From the NCBI RefSeq assembly GCF_028583725.1, contig NZ_CP110680.1, positions 2,604,001 through 2,668,000 of the forward strand: DNA of 64,000 bases, given 5' to 3'. The stretch is from Cellulomonas fimi. GTDB taxonomy: Bacteria > Actinomycetota > Actinomycetes > Actinomycetales > Cellulomonadaceae. The notes beneath the pieces were generated by a model. The model did not search any database. It saw nothing but the letters and a program-made list of their open reading frames with translations, and was not told the DNA's origin. Below, piece by piece: positions 1 to 12,351 of this stretch. Every line of letters begins with the position of its first letter. Within the stretch, counting starts at the first letter, position 1. The position numbers and the translations under genes are program-made.

Positions 1-3000
1 GCGTGAAGGTCGCCTTGCCCTGCTTCGACAGGGTCTCGGCGCCGAGGACGGTGTCACCGGCGACGAACTCGACGGTGGCCCCCTTCACGGCCGCGTCGGA
101 CGTGACCGTCGCGGTGAGCTTGGCCTTCGACTTGCCGAAGACCTGGCTCGTCGGCTTCGCGGTGAGCGTCGTGGTGGACGACGCCCGGCCCTCCTCGACC
201 GTGAGCGGCAGCGTCACGGTGGTGCCGCTGGGGCTCGCGACGAGCGTGAGGACGTGCGCCCCGGCGGGGGTGCCCTCCGGGACGGTCACGGCGACCGTGG
301 CCGCGCCGTTCGTCACGGCAGCCGTGCCGATCGACTGGCCGTCGACGCGCACGTCGAGCGACGTGTTGAGCGGCGAGCCGAGGCTCGTCAGGTCGAGCCC
401 GGTGACGTCGAACGCGAGCTGACCGCCCGCCTCGACGGTCGTCGGCACGTCGGCGAGGCCCACGGCCTGCCGCGCGAAGTCCGGCGACAGGTTCGGGTGC
501 GCCTGCAGGTAGGCGATCCACGCGTCCCGGTCGATGAGACCCGAGTCCGCCGTGTCGGCGCCGTCCTCGAACACCCGGAAGTTGTCGCCGCCCTGCGCGA
601 GGAACGAGAACGTGCCGATGCGGTACTCGGCCTCCGGGTCGAGCGGCTCGCCGTTCACCGTGACCGACGTGATGTGCGACCCGAGCGGTGCATCGGGGTC
701 GTACGTGTAGGTGACGTTCGACGACAGGCCGAGCTGCAGGTAGGGGCGGCTCGGGATGGTGCCGTCCCGGTTGGTCTGCCACTGCTGCTCGAGCATCGTC
801 TTCACCTGGTCGCCCCTGAGGGTCGTGGTCCAGAGGTTGTTGACGAACGGCAGGACCGCGTTGGCCTCGGCGTAGGTGATGACGCCGTCGGGCGCGTAGA
901 ACAGCTCGTTGCGCATGCCGCCCGGGTTGACGACGCCGATGTCGGCACCGCCACGCTCGGGTGCGGCGAGCGTGTCGAGCAGCGAGTTCGCCACCAGGCC
1001 GCCGAGCGTCGACTCCTTGGACCGGTCGTCGCGGCCGGTGCTGGGCAGCGGGCCCGAGCCGACGTAGACGCCGTTCACGTAGGAGCCGCCGGAGTACGCG
1101 GTCGTGATGTCCGCGGTCACGGAACCGACGGGCTGGTTGCCGACGACGGCCGCGTACGCGAGCGCGTCGGTGACGATCTGGTTGACCGCCGCGACGCGCG
1201 GGAACGTGCTGATGAGCGTCGCGTCGGCGTCCGTGGTGCGCGGCACGTTGGTCTGCGTGTGCGCCGTGACCTCGTCCGTCTCCGGGTCGTACGTCAGCAC
1301 GACCTTGCCGATGAACTCGCCGTAGGAACCGGTCTGGACGATCGGCCGCGTCCGGTCGGCGTCACCGGGGATCGGACCCTCCCACGCGTACTGCTTGTGG
1401 GTGTGGCCGGTGAAGATCGCGTCGACCGCGGCCGACGTGTCCTCGACGATCGCCGCGAAGGCGCCGCCGGCGGCGACCTCCTCCTCGAGCGTCGCGCCGT
1501 CGGGCGTGCCGGCGCCGGCGCCCTCGTGGTACTCGGCGACGAGCACGTCGGCCTCGCCGTTCGACGCGTCGCCGTCGGTGAGCTGCGCCGCGACGCGGTT
1601 GACGGCCTCGACGGGGTCGCCGAAGTCGAGCGTCGCGATGCCGCCCGGGGTGACGAGCGTCGGGGTCTCCTCGGTGACGGCGCCGATGACGCCGACGGTC
1701 ACGCCGCCCATGTCGAGCAGCGCGTACTCCGGCAGCGCCGGGGTCGTCGTGCCCTTCTGGTAGACGTTCGCGCCGAGGTAGGTGAAGTCCGCCGCCGGGA
1801 CCACGCGCCCGGTGAGGTCGCTGAACCCGCCGTCGAACTCGTGGTTGCCGACCGCGGACGCGCGCAGCTCGAGCGCGTTCAGCACGTCGATCGTCGGCTG
1901 GTCCTGCTGGACCGCCGACGCGAACAGCGAGGCGCCGATGTTGTCGCCCGCCGACAGGAACGCGACCGGGCCGGGGGCCGCCGCGCGCTCCTTCTCGACC
2001 GTCCCCGCGAACTTCACGGTGTTGGCGTCGATGCGCCCGTGGAAGTCGTTGATGTTGAGGAACGTGAGGTCGACCGGGCCGGTGTTGTCCCCGGCGGTGA
2101 GTCCGACGACGACCGGGTCGTGGTCGGACGACCGGTACACGTCGTCCGCGTAGAAGAGCGTGCCGTGGTAGTTGTACCGGCTGTACTCCAGCGCGATGGA
2201 CTCCTCGGCGTTGATTTCCCACACGTCGGCCCCTGTCGCGCGCTCACGCGCGGCGGCGTTGAGGAGCACGTGGTCGAGCGAGCCGGACAGCCCGGAGAAC
2301 GTGTACGACCACTGCCCCGGCGCGAGCTGGTCGACCGCGTCGACGTAGCCGGCGTCGTACAGGACCTGCAGCGGGTCCTCGTGCGTGTACGCGTTGAAGT
2401 CGCCGACGAGCGCGACGGCCTCGGTGTCGCCCTGGATCGTCGGCACCCAGTCCCGCAGCGCGGTCGCCTGGCGGACGCGCGACTCGTTCGACGCGCCCTG
2501 CCCGTCGCCCGCGTCCGCGTCACCGGGCCACGGACCGGCCGAGCCCTTCGACTTGAGGTGGTTGACGACGACGAGCACCGGCTCGCCGCCCGCGACGGGC
2601 GTGAACGCCTGTGCGATCGGCTCGCGCGCGTTCGCGAACGCCTGGCCGTCGGCGCTGGCCGTGCCGAGCGCGCGGGCGTCGCCCGTCCGCTCGACCGACG
2701 CGGTGCGGTAGATCAGCGCGTTGGTGATGGTGTCCTGCAGCTCGACCGCCGGCAGGTCCGCCGACGACGGGACGAACGCCCACGTGCCGGCCCCAGCCTC
2801 GGCGTTGAGCGCGTCGACCAGGGTGCCGAGCGCCTCGTCCGCGACGCCGTCGACGACCGCCGAGTTCTCGATCTCGAGCAGGCCCACGACGTCCGCGTCG
2901 AGCGCGTTGATCGCCGCGACGATCTTGTCCTGCTGACGCTGGAGGTCCGCTGGGTCCCACGCACCGCGCTGCGCGCAGCCCTCGTCGACCGTGACGGGGT

Positions 3001-4555
3001 CACCCGTGCGGTCACGGAACGGCACGCACGTCGCGCCCTGCGCGCCGAGGGTCGTGAAGTAGTTGAGCACGTTGAACGACGCCACCTTGACGTCGCCGCC
3101 GACGTCGGCGGGCGATGCGGTGCGGTCGTTCTCGAACGTCACCGGCGCGGTCCCGCCCGCCACGTACTGGCTGGTCGGGTTGAGCTTCCACGCGTTGTTG
3201 CGGTAGTCGACGATCACGGGCGCCTGGAACGTCGCGGCGGCACCGACGCGGACCGGGTTCGTGAGCGAGACGTACGGCGGCGTCTGCGACTGGTTCGCCG
3301 ACGACAGGAAGTTCGTCGTCGCGCCGTCGTCGAGCACGACGCCGCGCGCCGCGTCGTCCGCGACGGTCGCCGTCGCCTCCGCGGAGCCCGGACGCCCGAC
3401 CTCGGTCGGCTGGAGCAGCGGCGTCGTGCCCGCCGCGAGGCCGACCTCGCCGTACTGGTTGGTGGAGAACGTGTTCGCGACGGTGAAGTCACCGGTCGGC
3501 GCCAGCAGCATCGACTCGATCGCCTCGCGCGCCTCGGCCGTCGTCGGCCAGCCGCCGCTCAGCGGCGTGACCGCGCCGGGCGTGGCGAGCGCCTCGACGC
3601 CACCCGCCGCGACCGTGATCTCCGTGAGCCCGTTGAACTCGCTCACGACGCCCGTGACCTCGACGTGGTCGCCGATCGCCACCGAGCCGACGGTCGCCGA
3701 CGAGAACACGAAGATCGCGTCCGACGCCGTGCGCGTCGGGTCGAGCGCGCCGCCCGTGCCGGCCGTCTGGATCACGTAGCCGTTGAAGCCGCCCGTCGGG
3801 TACGCCGCCGTGACGACACCCGTCGTCGTGACCGTCGCACCCTGCAGCGGCGACGCCGCGCCGGTGCCCTGGATCTCCGCGATCGTGTACGCGCCGTCAC
3901 CCGGGTCGCCCGGGTCGCTGCCGTCGCCGGACTTCTGCGGCGTGGGCGTCCCGGCGGTGAAGTCGGCCGCGTTGTCCGCGGTGTTCGTGTGGGTCGCGTT
4001 GCGCGACACCGAGGTGGTGTTGGACGCCGCGGGGGCCGCCCCCGTGCCGCTGAAGTCGGTCGCCGTGCCGTAGCCGACGAGGTCGACGACCGCCGCCTGC
4101 GTGCTGCACGGGTTCGCGGCGGCTCCGCACGTGAGCGCGGTCGCGCTCGACGTCAGCGCGACCTTGCCGTTCGACGCGCCCATGAGCGTCGTGCCCTCGA
4201 CGTCGACCTCGAACGCGGCCCCCGTCGCGCCCGAGCCCATGCCGACGAGCAGGCTGTCCCCGGCGGCCACGGACCCCGACAGGGCCGTGACCTGCCAGGA
4301 CGTCCCCGTCGCCGACGCGTACTGCACCGCCCACCCGTCGACGCTGACGGGTGCCGTGGTCGTGTTCACCAGCTCGACGAAGTCGCGGTTGAACGGCGCG
4401 CCGGAGTTGCCGCCCCCGCCGTACACCTCGTTGATGACCAGGGGCGCCGTGGGTGACGGCGCCGCTGCCGCCTGTGTCGCCGCGGCCAGTGACCCGGCCG
4501 CCGCCAGCGCGAGGGCTGCGAGGCCCCCGGTCGCCGACTTCACTCCTGCGTGCAC
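1..4555 (-). CDS. Secreted ExeM-type endonuclease fused to 5'-nucleotidase (3' end outside window)
   Basis: Frame is open from a GTG at 4553-4555 to the window edge, 1518 codons without stop; the C-terminus is missing. An AAGGAG ribosome site lies 8 nt before the GTG. The N-terminus (VHAGVKSATGGLAALALAAAG) reads as a signal peptide ending near AAAA-P. Domains in order: lamin-tail domain (about residues 40-150); OB-like stretch; endonuclease/exonuclease/phosphatase domain (about 485-820) with DFNAYTHEDP and SDHDPV; metallophosphatase (about 835-1060) with NINDFHGR, SAGDNIG, GNHEFD and GHTHK; 5'-nucleotidase C-terminal domain (about 1085-1310); and an Ig-like repeat at the edge. The likely role is extracellular DNA breakdown followed by phosphate release from nucleotides. 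It stands alone, with its own upstream region. Confidence 0.93.
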   Translation of the reverse strand, partial: MHAGVKSATGGLAALALAAAGSLAAATQAAAAPSPTAPLVINEVYGGGGNSGAPFNRDFVELVNTTTAPVSVDGWAVQYASATGTSWQVTALSGSVAAGDSLLVGMGSGATGAAFEVDVEGTTLMGASNGKVALTSSATALTCGAAANPCSTQAAVVDLVGYGTATDFSGTGAAPAASNTTSVSRNATHTNTADNAADFTAGTPTPQKSGDGSDPGDPGDGAYTIAEIQGTGAASPLQGATVTTTGVVTAAYPTGGFNGYVIQTAGTGGALDPTRTASDAIFVFSSATVGSVAIGDHVEVTGVVSEFNGLTEITVAAGGVEALATPGAVTPLSGGWPTTAEAREAIESMLLAPTGDFTVANTFSTNQYGEVGLAAGTTPLLQPTEVGRPGSAEATATVADDAARGVVLDDGATTNFLSSANQSQTPPYVSLTNPVRVGAAATFQAPVIVDYRNNAWKLNPTSQYVAGGTAPVTFENDRTASPADVGGDVKVASFNVLNYFTTLGAQGATCVPFRDRTGDPVTVDEGCAQRGAWDPADLQRQQDKIVAAINALDADVVGLLEIENSAVVDGVADEALGTLVDALNAEAGAGTWAFVPSSADLPAVELQDTITNALIYRTASVERTGDARALGTASADGQAFANAREPIAQAFTPVAGGEPVLVVVNHLKSKGSAGPWPGDADAGDGQGASNESRVRQATALRDWVPTIQGDTEAVALVGDFNAYTHEDPLQVLYDAGYVDAVDQLAPGQWSYTFSGLSGSLDHVLLNAAARERATGADVWEINAEESIALEYSRYNYHGTLFYADDVYRSSDHDPVVVGLTAGDNTGPVDLTFLNINDFHGRIDANTVKFAGTVEKERAAAPGPVAFLSAGDNIGASLFASAVQQDQPTIDVLNALELRASAVGNHEFDGGFSDLTGRVVPAADFTYLGANVYQKGTTTPALPEYALLDMGGVTVGVIGAVTEETPTLVTPGGIATLDFGDPVEAVNRVAAQLTDGDASNGEADVLVAEYHEGAGAGTPDGATLEEEVAAGGAFAAIVEDTSAAVDAIFTGHTHKQYAWEGPIPGDADRTRPIVQTGSYGEFIGKVVLTYDPETDEVTAHTQTNVPRTTDADATLISTFPRVAAVNQIVTDALAYAAVVGNQPVGSVTADITTAYSGGSYVNGVYVGSGPLPSTGRDDRSKESTLGGLVANSLLDTLAAPERGGADIGVVNPGGMRNELFYAPDGVITYAEANAVLPFVNNLWTTTLRGDQVKTMLEQQWQTNRDGTIPSRPYLQLGLSSNVTYTYDPDAPLGSHITSVTVNGEPLDPEAEYRIGTFSFLAQGGDNFRVFEDGADTADSGLIDRDAWIAYLQAHPNLSPDFARQAVGLADVPTTVEAGGQLAFDVTGLDLTSLGSPLNTSLDVRVDGQSIGTAAVTNGAATVAVTVPEGTPAGAHVLTLVASPSGTTVTLPLTVEEGRASSTTTLTAKPTSQVFGKSKAKLTATVTSDAAVKGATVEFVAGDTVLGAETLSKQGKATFT

Positions 4556-4648
4556 GTCGAGCTCTCCTTCATCGGGGGCACAAGAGATGCCCGCTCGTGG
4601 CGGGCCACCAGCCACCTTCGCCTTTCCGTCCGATTCACGGCAACTACT

Positions 4649-4670
4649 CGTCGGTAACCGTTTGGTGAAC
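4649..4670 (-). promoter_or_regulatory. Possible PHO box (PhoP direct repeat) before the nuclease/nucleotidase gene
   Basis: On the minus strand GTTCACCAAAC is followed directly by GGTTACCGACG, two 11-nt units; the second matches the GTTCACC core at 5 of 7 positions. Actinobacterial PhoP boxes are direct repeats of GTTCACC at 11-nt spacing. The site is about 95 bp upstream of the GTG start. The rest of 4556-4734 shows no gene and no clear -10. Confidence 0.4.
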
Positions 4671-4734
4671 TCGTCCCACGTCCGACGACTTCGTCCGGGT
4701 TCAGCCGGGTGCCTGGACCGGCCCCGGAGACGAC

Positions 4735-4770
4735 GACGGCCCCGCGACCGTGGCAGGTCGCGGGGCCGTC
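4735..4770 (-). terminator. Hairpin terminator downstream of pheT
   Basis: Perfect 15-bp inverted repeat (GACGGCCCCGCGACC and its complement) with a 6-nt loop, 20 bp past the pheT stop. There is no long T-tract, as is common in high-GC actinobacteria. Confidence 0.75.
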
Positions 4771-4789
4771 GCTGCTGGTCAGCGGGTCG

Positions 4790-7350
4790 TCAGGCCCGCA
4801 GGGTCGCCCCGAACCGGCGCTGCGCCTCGGCGACGACGGCCTCGCGGACGCCCGCCGTCTCCTGAGCCGTCAGTGTCCGGTCGGCCGCGCGGAGCCGCAG
4901 CGAGAACGCGAGCGACCGCGTCCCGTCCGGCACCTGGTCACCGACGTACACGTCGAACAGCCGCACGTCCTCCACGACGTCCCCGGCAGGCCCGGCGGCC
5001 GCGCCGGTGCGGACGGCGTCGAGCACGTCGGCGGCCGGCACCGTCGCGGGGACGACGAGCGCGACGTCCTCCTTCGCGAGCGGGAACGACGACACCGGGT
5101 GCGCCTGCGTCGGCTCGGTGGGCGCGGCCGCGAGCAGCACGTCGAGGTCGAGCTCGAACGCGGACGCCCGCGAAGGCAGCCCGTGCGCCACGACGACGTT
5201 CGGGTGCAGCTCGCCGGCGTGCCCGACGAGCGTGCCGTCGGCGAGCGCGATCCGCGCACAACGACCCGGGTGCCAGGGCAGGTGCTCGGCGTCGGCCGTG
5301 AGAACGACGTCGACGCCCACGACCTCGGCGACCCGACGGGCCGCCGCGATCGCGTCGGTGTGGTCGGCCCGACGGCCGCTCCCCCACCACCCGGCGGGCT
5401 CCGCGGCGCCCGCGAGCACGCCCGCGACGCGACGCGGCTGCGCCGGGACGGCGGCCTCGATCGCGGCGAGGTCGTCGTCGCTCGGGCGCACGCCGCCCGG
5501 CAGGCGCGGAGCCGCCGGGGCGTCGGGGGCCGGTCGCGTGACGAGCCCGATCTCGAAGACCGCGAGGTCGCTCTGGCCGCGACCGACGTTGCGGCGCGCC
5601 GCGTCCAGCAGCGTCACCAGCAGGTTCGTCCGCAGGTACGGGTGCGACTCCGCGAGCGGGTTGACCAGGCGGGCGGCGCGGCGACGGTCGTCTTCCTCGG
5701 GGAGCGCGAGCGCGTCGAGCTGCTCCGTCGACACGAACGGGTACGTCAGCACCTCGACGAAGCCCGCCTCGGCGAGCGCGCGCGCGACCGAGCGGCGCGT
5801 CCGCTGACCGTCGGTCAGCCCGCGACCGGCGGGCGCGACCGGCAGCGTCGACGGGATCGCGTCGTAGCCACGCAGGCGCGCGACCTCCTCGACGAGGTCG
5901 ACCGGCACGAGCAGGTCAGGGCGCCACGACGGCACGCGCACCGCGAGCGCGTCGTCCCCCGCGTCGGACACCACGGCGCCGATCCGGGTCAGCACCGTGC
6001 GCACCTCGTCGACCGTGTACGGCACGCCGACCAGGCGACCCGGAAGGTCGACGGGCAGCGTGATCGTCGGCGGCTCGGACGTCCGGTCGACGTCGGTGAG
6101 GCCGTCGTCGGGGACGCCACCGCCGTGCTCGACGAGCAGCTCCACGACGCGCGCGACCGCGACCCGCGGCAGCTGCGGGTCGACGCCTCGCTCGAACCGC
6201 TTGGCGGCCTCGCTCGACAGCTTGTGCCGCCGCGACGTGCGCGCGACCGACACCGGGTCGAAGTGCGCCGCCTCGATCAGCAGGTCCGTGGTGTCCTCGC
6301 CGACCTCGCTGTCCCCGCCGCCCATGACGCCCGCGAGCCCGAGCACGCGTCCGGCGCGCTCCCCGGTGCTGTCGGTGATGAGCAGGTCCTCGGGGTCGAG
6401 CGCACGGTCGACGCCGTCGAGCGTGACGAGCCGCTCGCCCGCGCGTGCGCGCCGGACGACGACGGGCGCGGTGACCTTCGCGAGGTCGTATGCGTGCGTC
6501 GGCTGCCCGAGGTCGAGCATGACGTAGTTCGTCACGTCGACCGCGAGCCCGAGGGGCCGCATGCCGGCCTGCGTCAGTCGCCGCTGCATCCACTGCGGCG
6601 ACGGGTCGTTCGCCCGGACGCCGCGCACGACCTGCGCGACGAACCGGTCCGCGCCGGGCACGCCGTGGACCGGCGCGTCGTCCTCGAGCTCGACGGCGAC
6701 GCCGCCCGACGCGGGCTCGCGCTGCTCCGGCGTCGGCAGCCCGCGGTCGGTGAACGTCGCACCCGTGGCGTGCGCGTACTCGCGGGCGACCCCGCGCATC
6801 GAGAACGCGTACCCGCGGTCGGGCGTCACGTTGATCTCGAGCACCTCGTCGCCGAGCCCGAGCAGCTCGCGCGCGTCGGTACCGACGGGAGCGTCGATCC
6901 CGAGCGTGGACAGCACGATGATGCCAGCGTGGTCGTCGCCCAGGCCGAGCTCGCGCGCGGAGCAGATCATGCCGTCCGACACGTGGCCGTACGTCTTGCG
7001 CGACGCGATCGGGAACGGCCCGGGCAGCACCGCACCGGGCAGCGCGACGACGACCTTGTCGCCCACGTCGAAGTTGTGCGCGCCACACACGATCCCGCGC
7101 GGGGACCCGCCGGGCTCGTTGTGCTCCGGGCCCACGTCGACGCGGCACCAGTTGATCGTCTTGCCGTTCTTCTGCGGCTCGGGCGTGCGCTCGACGACCT
7201 CGCCCACGACCAGCGGCCCGGTGACGGCGGCCGGGTGGATCGCCTCCTCCTCGAGCCCGACGCGCACGAGGTCGGCGGCGAGCTGCTCGGCGGTGAGGCC
7301 GGCGGGCAGGTCGACGTGGTCGGCGAGCCACGTCAGGGGAACGCGGGGCA

Positions 7351-7351
<1 letters not shown>
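4790..7351 (-). CDS. pheT: Phenylalanine--tRNA ligase beta subunit
   Basis: 853 aa, normal length for the bacterial beta subunit of the (alpha-beta)2 enzyme that charges tRNA-Phe. It begins MPRVPLTWLADHVDLPAGLT. The tRNA-binding OB domain follows at about residues 40-155 (VVGEVVERTPEPQKNGKTIN, CGAHNFDVGDKVVVALPGA). The B3/B4 editing region (about 215-390) and B5 domain come next, and the C-terminal anticodon-binding FDX-ACB domain starts near 760 (SSFPLAKEDVALVV, LAFSLRLRAADRTLT). The ATG overlaps the pheS stop by one base (TGATG), so the two subunits are translationally coupled. Longer readings of this frame upstream only overlap pheS. Confidence 0.97.
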
Positions 7352-8704
<1,353 letters not shown>

Positions 8705-9352
8705 TCACACGAACGCGAACGTCTCGACGACCTCGTACAGCGGCCCGCCGCCCCGCCCGGCCCCCGGCCGCGAGGCGACCAGGCACACCTCGTCGACCGT
8801 CCACGACGGCCCCTCGTACACCGCCAGCGCCCGTGCGACGCCGCGTGCCACGTCCTGGTCCGTGACCGCGACGTCGGCGCCGGGCTCGCCCGGGCCACGA
8901 CCCCGTGCCGGCCGCGACGACCCGCGCCGCGGCGGTCGGGCGCCGGGGCGGATCCGGGCGACGGTCAGGTGGGGCCGCTCACGCGGTCGTCGGTCCGGCG
9001 CGGCTCCCGCCTCGACGCCCGCGTCGACGCACGCGGCGCTGAGCCGCCGTTGCGCCTCGACGTCACCCCCGACGCCCACCCACATCGTGCGGTGCGAGAA
9101 CACGCCGGCGCCGCGCAGGGTCAGCGTGAACGGCTCGCGGTCGTGGGCGACGCCCGCCAGGTCCGCGGTGAGCCCCGGGACGGCACCGTCCGGCAGCTCG
9201 CCGTAGAAGGCGACCGTGAGGTGCCACGTCTCGCGTGCCGACCACCGCACCGCGGCCGAGCCTCCCGCGGGGCCGCCGCGCACGGTCGCGAGCGCGAGGT
9301 CGAGGTGGTCGAGGACGTCGTCGGGGGGCCACACGGCGGCGAACAACCTCAT
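8705..9352 (-). CDS. thpR: RNA 2',3'-cyclic phosphodiesterase / 2'-5' RNA ligase family
   Basis: 215 aa. It has the two HxT motifs that define the 2H phosphoesterase fold: WHLTVAF near residue 40 and PHLTVARIRPG near 130. The N-terminus MRLFAAVWPPDDVLDHLDLAL is typical of ThpR (LigT). Family members hydrolyse 2',3'-cyclic phosphates in RNA and show tRNA ligase activity in vitro; the physiological substrate is unclear. A Pro/Arg/Gly-rich insertion follows the second motif. It sits 47 bp after the SPOUT methyltransferase gene and probably belongs to the tail of the infC operon. Confidence 0.85.
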   Translation of the reverse strand: MRLFAAVWPPDDVLDHLDLALATVRGGPAGGSAAVRWSARETWHLTVAFYGELPDGAVPGLTADLAGVAHDREPFTLTLRGAGVFSHRTMWVGVGGDVEAQRRLSAACVDAGVEAGAAPDRRPRERPHLTVARIRPGARPPRRGSSRPARGRGPGEPGADVAVTDQDVARGVARALAVYEGPSWTVDEVCLVASRPGAGRGGGPLYEVVETFAFV

Positions 9353-9399
9353 GCACCCACCCTGCCAGGCCGGACGGTCCGCGCGGCGGCGGTCAGCGC

Positions 9400-10224
9400 T
9401 CAGCGCTGCGCGCGGGCGCTCGCGTAGAGGCAGACCGTGGCGGCGGTCGCGAGGTTGAGCGACTCGGCGCGACCGCGGATGGGCACGCGCACGACGGCGT
9501 CGGCGAGCGCGCGGTCCTCGTCGCGCAAGCCCCACGCCTCGTTGCCGAACACCCACGCGGTGGGCGCGGCCAGGTCGGGCACACCGGCGGGCGCGTTCCC
9601 GGCGACGTCCAGCAGGTCGTCGATGTCGTGCTCGCCCGTGCCGTCGGCCGCGAGGACGGTCACGCCGCGCTCGCGCAGCGCCGCGACGGCCGTCACGAGG
9701 TCGGCTCCGGTCGCGACGGGCAGGTGGAACAGCGACCCGGCGGTCGAGCGCACCACCTTCGGGTTGTGCAGGTCGACGCTCTCGCGCGTGAGGACGACGG
9801 CGTCGGTGCCCGCGGCGTCGGCGGCGCGCACCACGGTCCCGGCGTTCCCCGGGTCGCGGACGTGCGCCAGGAGCGCGACGAGCCGCGGCCGGCTCGCGAG
9901 CACGTCGTCGAGGCCGACGTCGACCTGGTCGGCGACCGCCACGACGCCCTGCGCGTCGGCGCTCATCGCGTCGAGCACCTCCGGGGAGCCCGTGCGGGCC
10001 GCGATCCCCCGACCGGCCGCGGCCACGACGATCTCGCGGTACCGCTCGGCGGCCGCGTCCGTGACGTACAGGTCGTGCACGCGCACGTGGTCGGCACGCA
10101 CGGCCTCGCGGACGGCCTGCGGCCCCTCGACGAGGAACCGGCCCGACCGCGAACGCGCCGGACGCCCGGCCAGCGCCCGCACTGCCTTCACCCGCTCGGC
10201 GCGGGGATTGGTCAGCTCGGGCAT
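9400..10224 (-). CDS. TrmH/SpoU-family RNA 2'-O-methyltransferase
   Basis: 274 aa from ATG at 10224. The N-terminal substrate-binding region (RSGRFLVEGPQAVREAV) precedes the SPOUT domain. The three knot motifs are visible: AHVRDPGNAGTVVRAADAAG, WVFGNEAWGL and VRVPIRGRAESLNLATAATV. It probably methylates a ribose in rRNA; the site cannot be named from sequence. A GTG at 10272 overlaps the rplT stop by four bases (GTGA) and would add 16 residues. Neither start has a clear ribosome site, and the coupling favours the upstream one while the family-like MPELTNPRAERVKAV favours the one given. Confidence 0.9.
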   Translation of the reverse strand: MPELTNPRAERVKAVRALAGRPARSRSGRFLVEGPQAVREAVRADHVRVHDLYVTDAAAERYREIVVAAAGRGIAARTGSPEVLDAMSADAQGVVAVADQVDVGLDDVLASRPRLVALLAHVRDPGNAGTVVRAADAAGTDAVVLTRESVDLHNPKVVRSTAGSLFHLPVATGADLVTAVAALRERGVTVLAADGTGEHDIDDLLDVAGNAPAGVPDLAAPTAWVFGNEAWGLRDEDRALADAVVRVPIRGRAESLNLATAATVCLYASARAQR

Positions 10225-10268
10225 CGGCCGGGCGTCCGGGGAGGTGCTGTGCTGCTGCGAGGCAGTCG

Positions 10269-10652
10269 TCACGCAGCCGACGGCGCGTTGACGTCGGCGG
10301 GCAGTGCGTCCTTGGCGACCTGGACGAGGGCGTTGAACGCCGCCGCGTCGTTGACCGCGAGGTCCGCGAGGACACGACGGTCGACCTCGACACCCGCGAG
10401 CTTGAGGCCCTGGATGAGGCGGTTGTACGTCAGGCCCTGCTCGCGCGACGCCGCGTTGATGCGCTGGATCCACAGCTTGCGGAAGTCCGCCTTGCGGACC
10501 TTGCGGTCGCGGTAGGCGTAGACGAGGGAGTGGGTGACCTGCTCCTTCGCCTTGCGGTACAGCCGCGAGCGCTGGCCGCGGTAACCGCTGGCGCGCTCCA
10601 GGGTCGAACGACGCTTCTTCTGGGCGTTGACCGCCCGCTTCACGCGTGCCAC
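10269..10652 (-). CDS. rplT: 50S ribosomal protein L20
   Basis: 127 aa, very basic. Starts [19 protein letters not shown] and contains the conserved [18 protein letters not shown] and RRDRK-like helices; ends NAPSAA. It binds 23S rRNA early in large-subunit assembly. It is third gene of infC-rpmI-rplT, 64 bp after rpmI, and its stop overlaps an alternative start of the methyltransferase gene. Confidence 0.98.
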   Translation of the reverse strand: MARVKRAVNAQKKRRSTLERASGYRGQRSRLYRKAKEQVTHSLVYAYRDRKVRKADFRKLWIQRINAASREQGLTYNRLIQGLKLAGVEVDRRVLADLAVNDAAAFNALVQVAKDALPADVNAPSAA

Positions 10653-10716
10653 GTGATGCTCCTTGCTTGTCTAGGGCTCGAGTGCCCCGGGGTCGCTCGT
10701 CGCGTCCCCGGACGGG

Positions 10717-10911
10717 TCACTTGCCGAGCAGCTTCTTGATCTTCGGGGTGTCAGCGGCGGAGACGACGACGTCGCCGGCGATGCGGCGGGTGCGACGGCT
10801 CGACTTGTGCTCGAGGAGGTGACGGCCGTTGGCCTGCTCACGCATGACCTTGCCGCTGCCGGTGATCCGGAAGCGCTTCTTGGCACCGGAGTGCGTCTTG
10901 TTCTTCGGCAT
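10717..10911 (-). CDS. rpmI: 50S ribosomal protein L35
   Basis: 64 aa, basic. [20 protein letters not shown] and the C-terminal KIKKLLGK are characteristic of bL35. It lies between infC and rplT in the standard order, and an AAGGAGACAC ribosome site precedes the ATG. Confidence 0.98.
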   Translation of the reverse strand: MPKNKTHSGAKKRFRITGSGKVMREQANGRHLLEHKSSRRTRRIAGDVVVSAADTPKIKKLLGK

Positions 10912-11009
10912 GGCTGCCGTGTCTCCTTGTCCATCTCATCGCGCGCGGATCGTGCGCGACTCGTCGTCGTGCGGCTCGGCGGGGAACCGGGCCGGCGTGA
11001 TCAGGTCGG

Positions 11010-12002
<993 letters not shown>

Positions 12003-12046
12003 GTGTGCTCCTCAGGTTCGTCGTGGCGGACCGTCAGGAACGAGGA

Positions 12047-12077
12047 AGGCCCCCGTCCTGAGCACAGGAGGAGGCCT
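12047..12077 (-). promoter_or_regulatory. Attenuator-like hairpin in infC leader
   Basis: On the minus strand AGGCCTCCTCCTG, loop TGCT, then the pairing arm CAGGACGGGGGCCT, with one bulge and one mismatch. It ends about 45 nt before the AUC start. A -10-like TAACCT at 12295-12290 would give a leader of about 280 nt. Within that leader GTGGAGAACCTCCCAC can form a second small hairpin. Confidence 0.45.
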
Positions 12078-12351
12078 CGTACAGCTCCGCCCCGCGCACG
12101 ACCGTGCGGTCGCCGCGAGTCGCGCCGAACGGCAGAGCCGTCGACGTGCGGACTGGTGACCCGGTCCCTGTCGCCGGTCGAGCCGGTCGGTCGAGACCCA
12201 GGTGGGAGGTTCTCCACTTGTGCCCCTGGACCGCCGGTCGCCGTCCCGTGAGGGTCGAGTCGCGCGCGGTCGCAGGTCAGTCGTGGACAAGGTTACCAGA
12301 CGACGGTGCACCCCTCGTCCGAGAGGCGCCCGCCGTCGGGTCCCACGATCT

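Noticed and set aside
254..4456. Long + strand open frame of 1400 codons opposite the nuclease gene
   Set aside because: Arg/Val/Asp-rich mirror of a well-conserved protein on the minus strand; no domain, an artefact of high GC.
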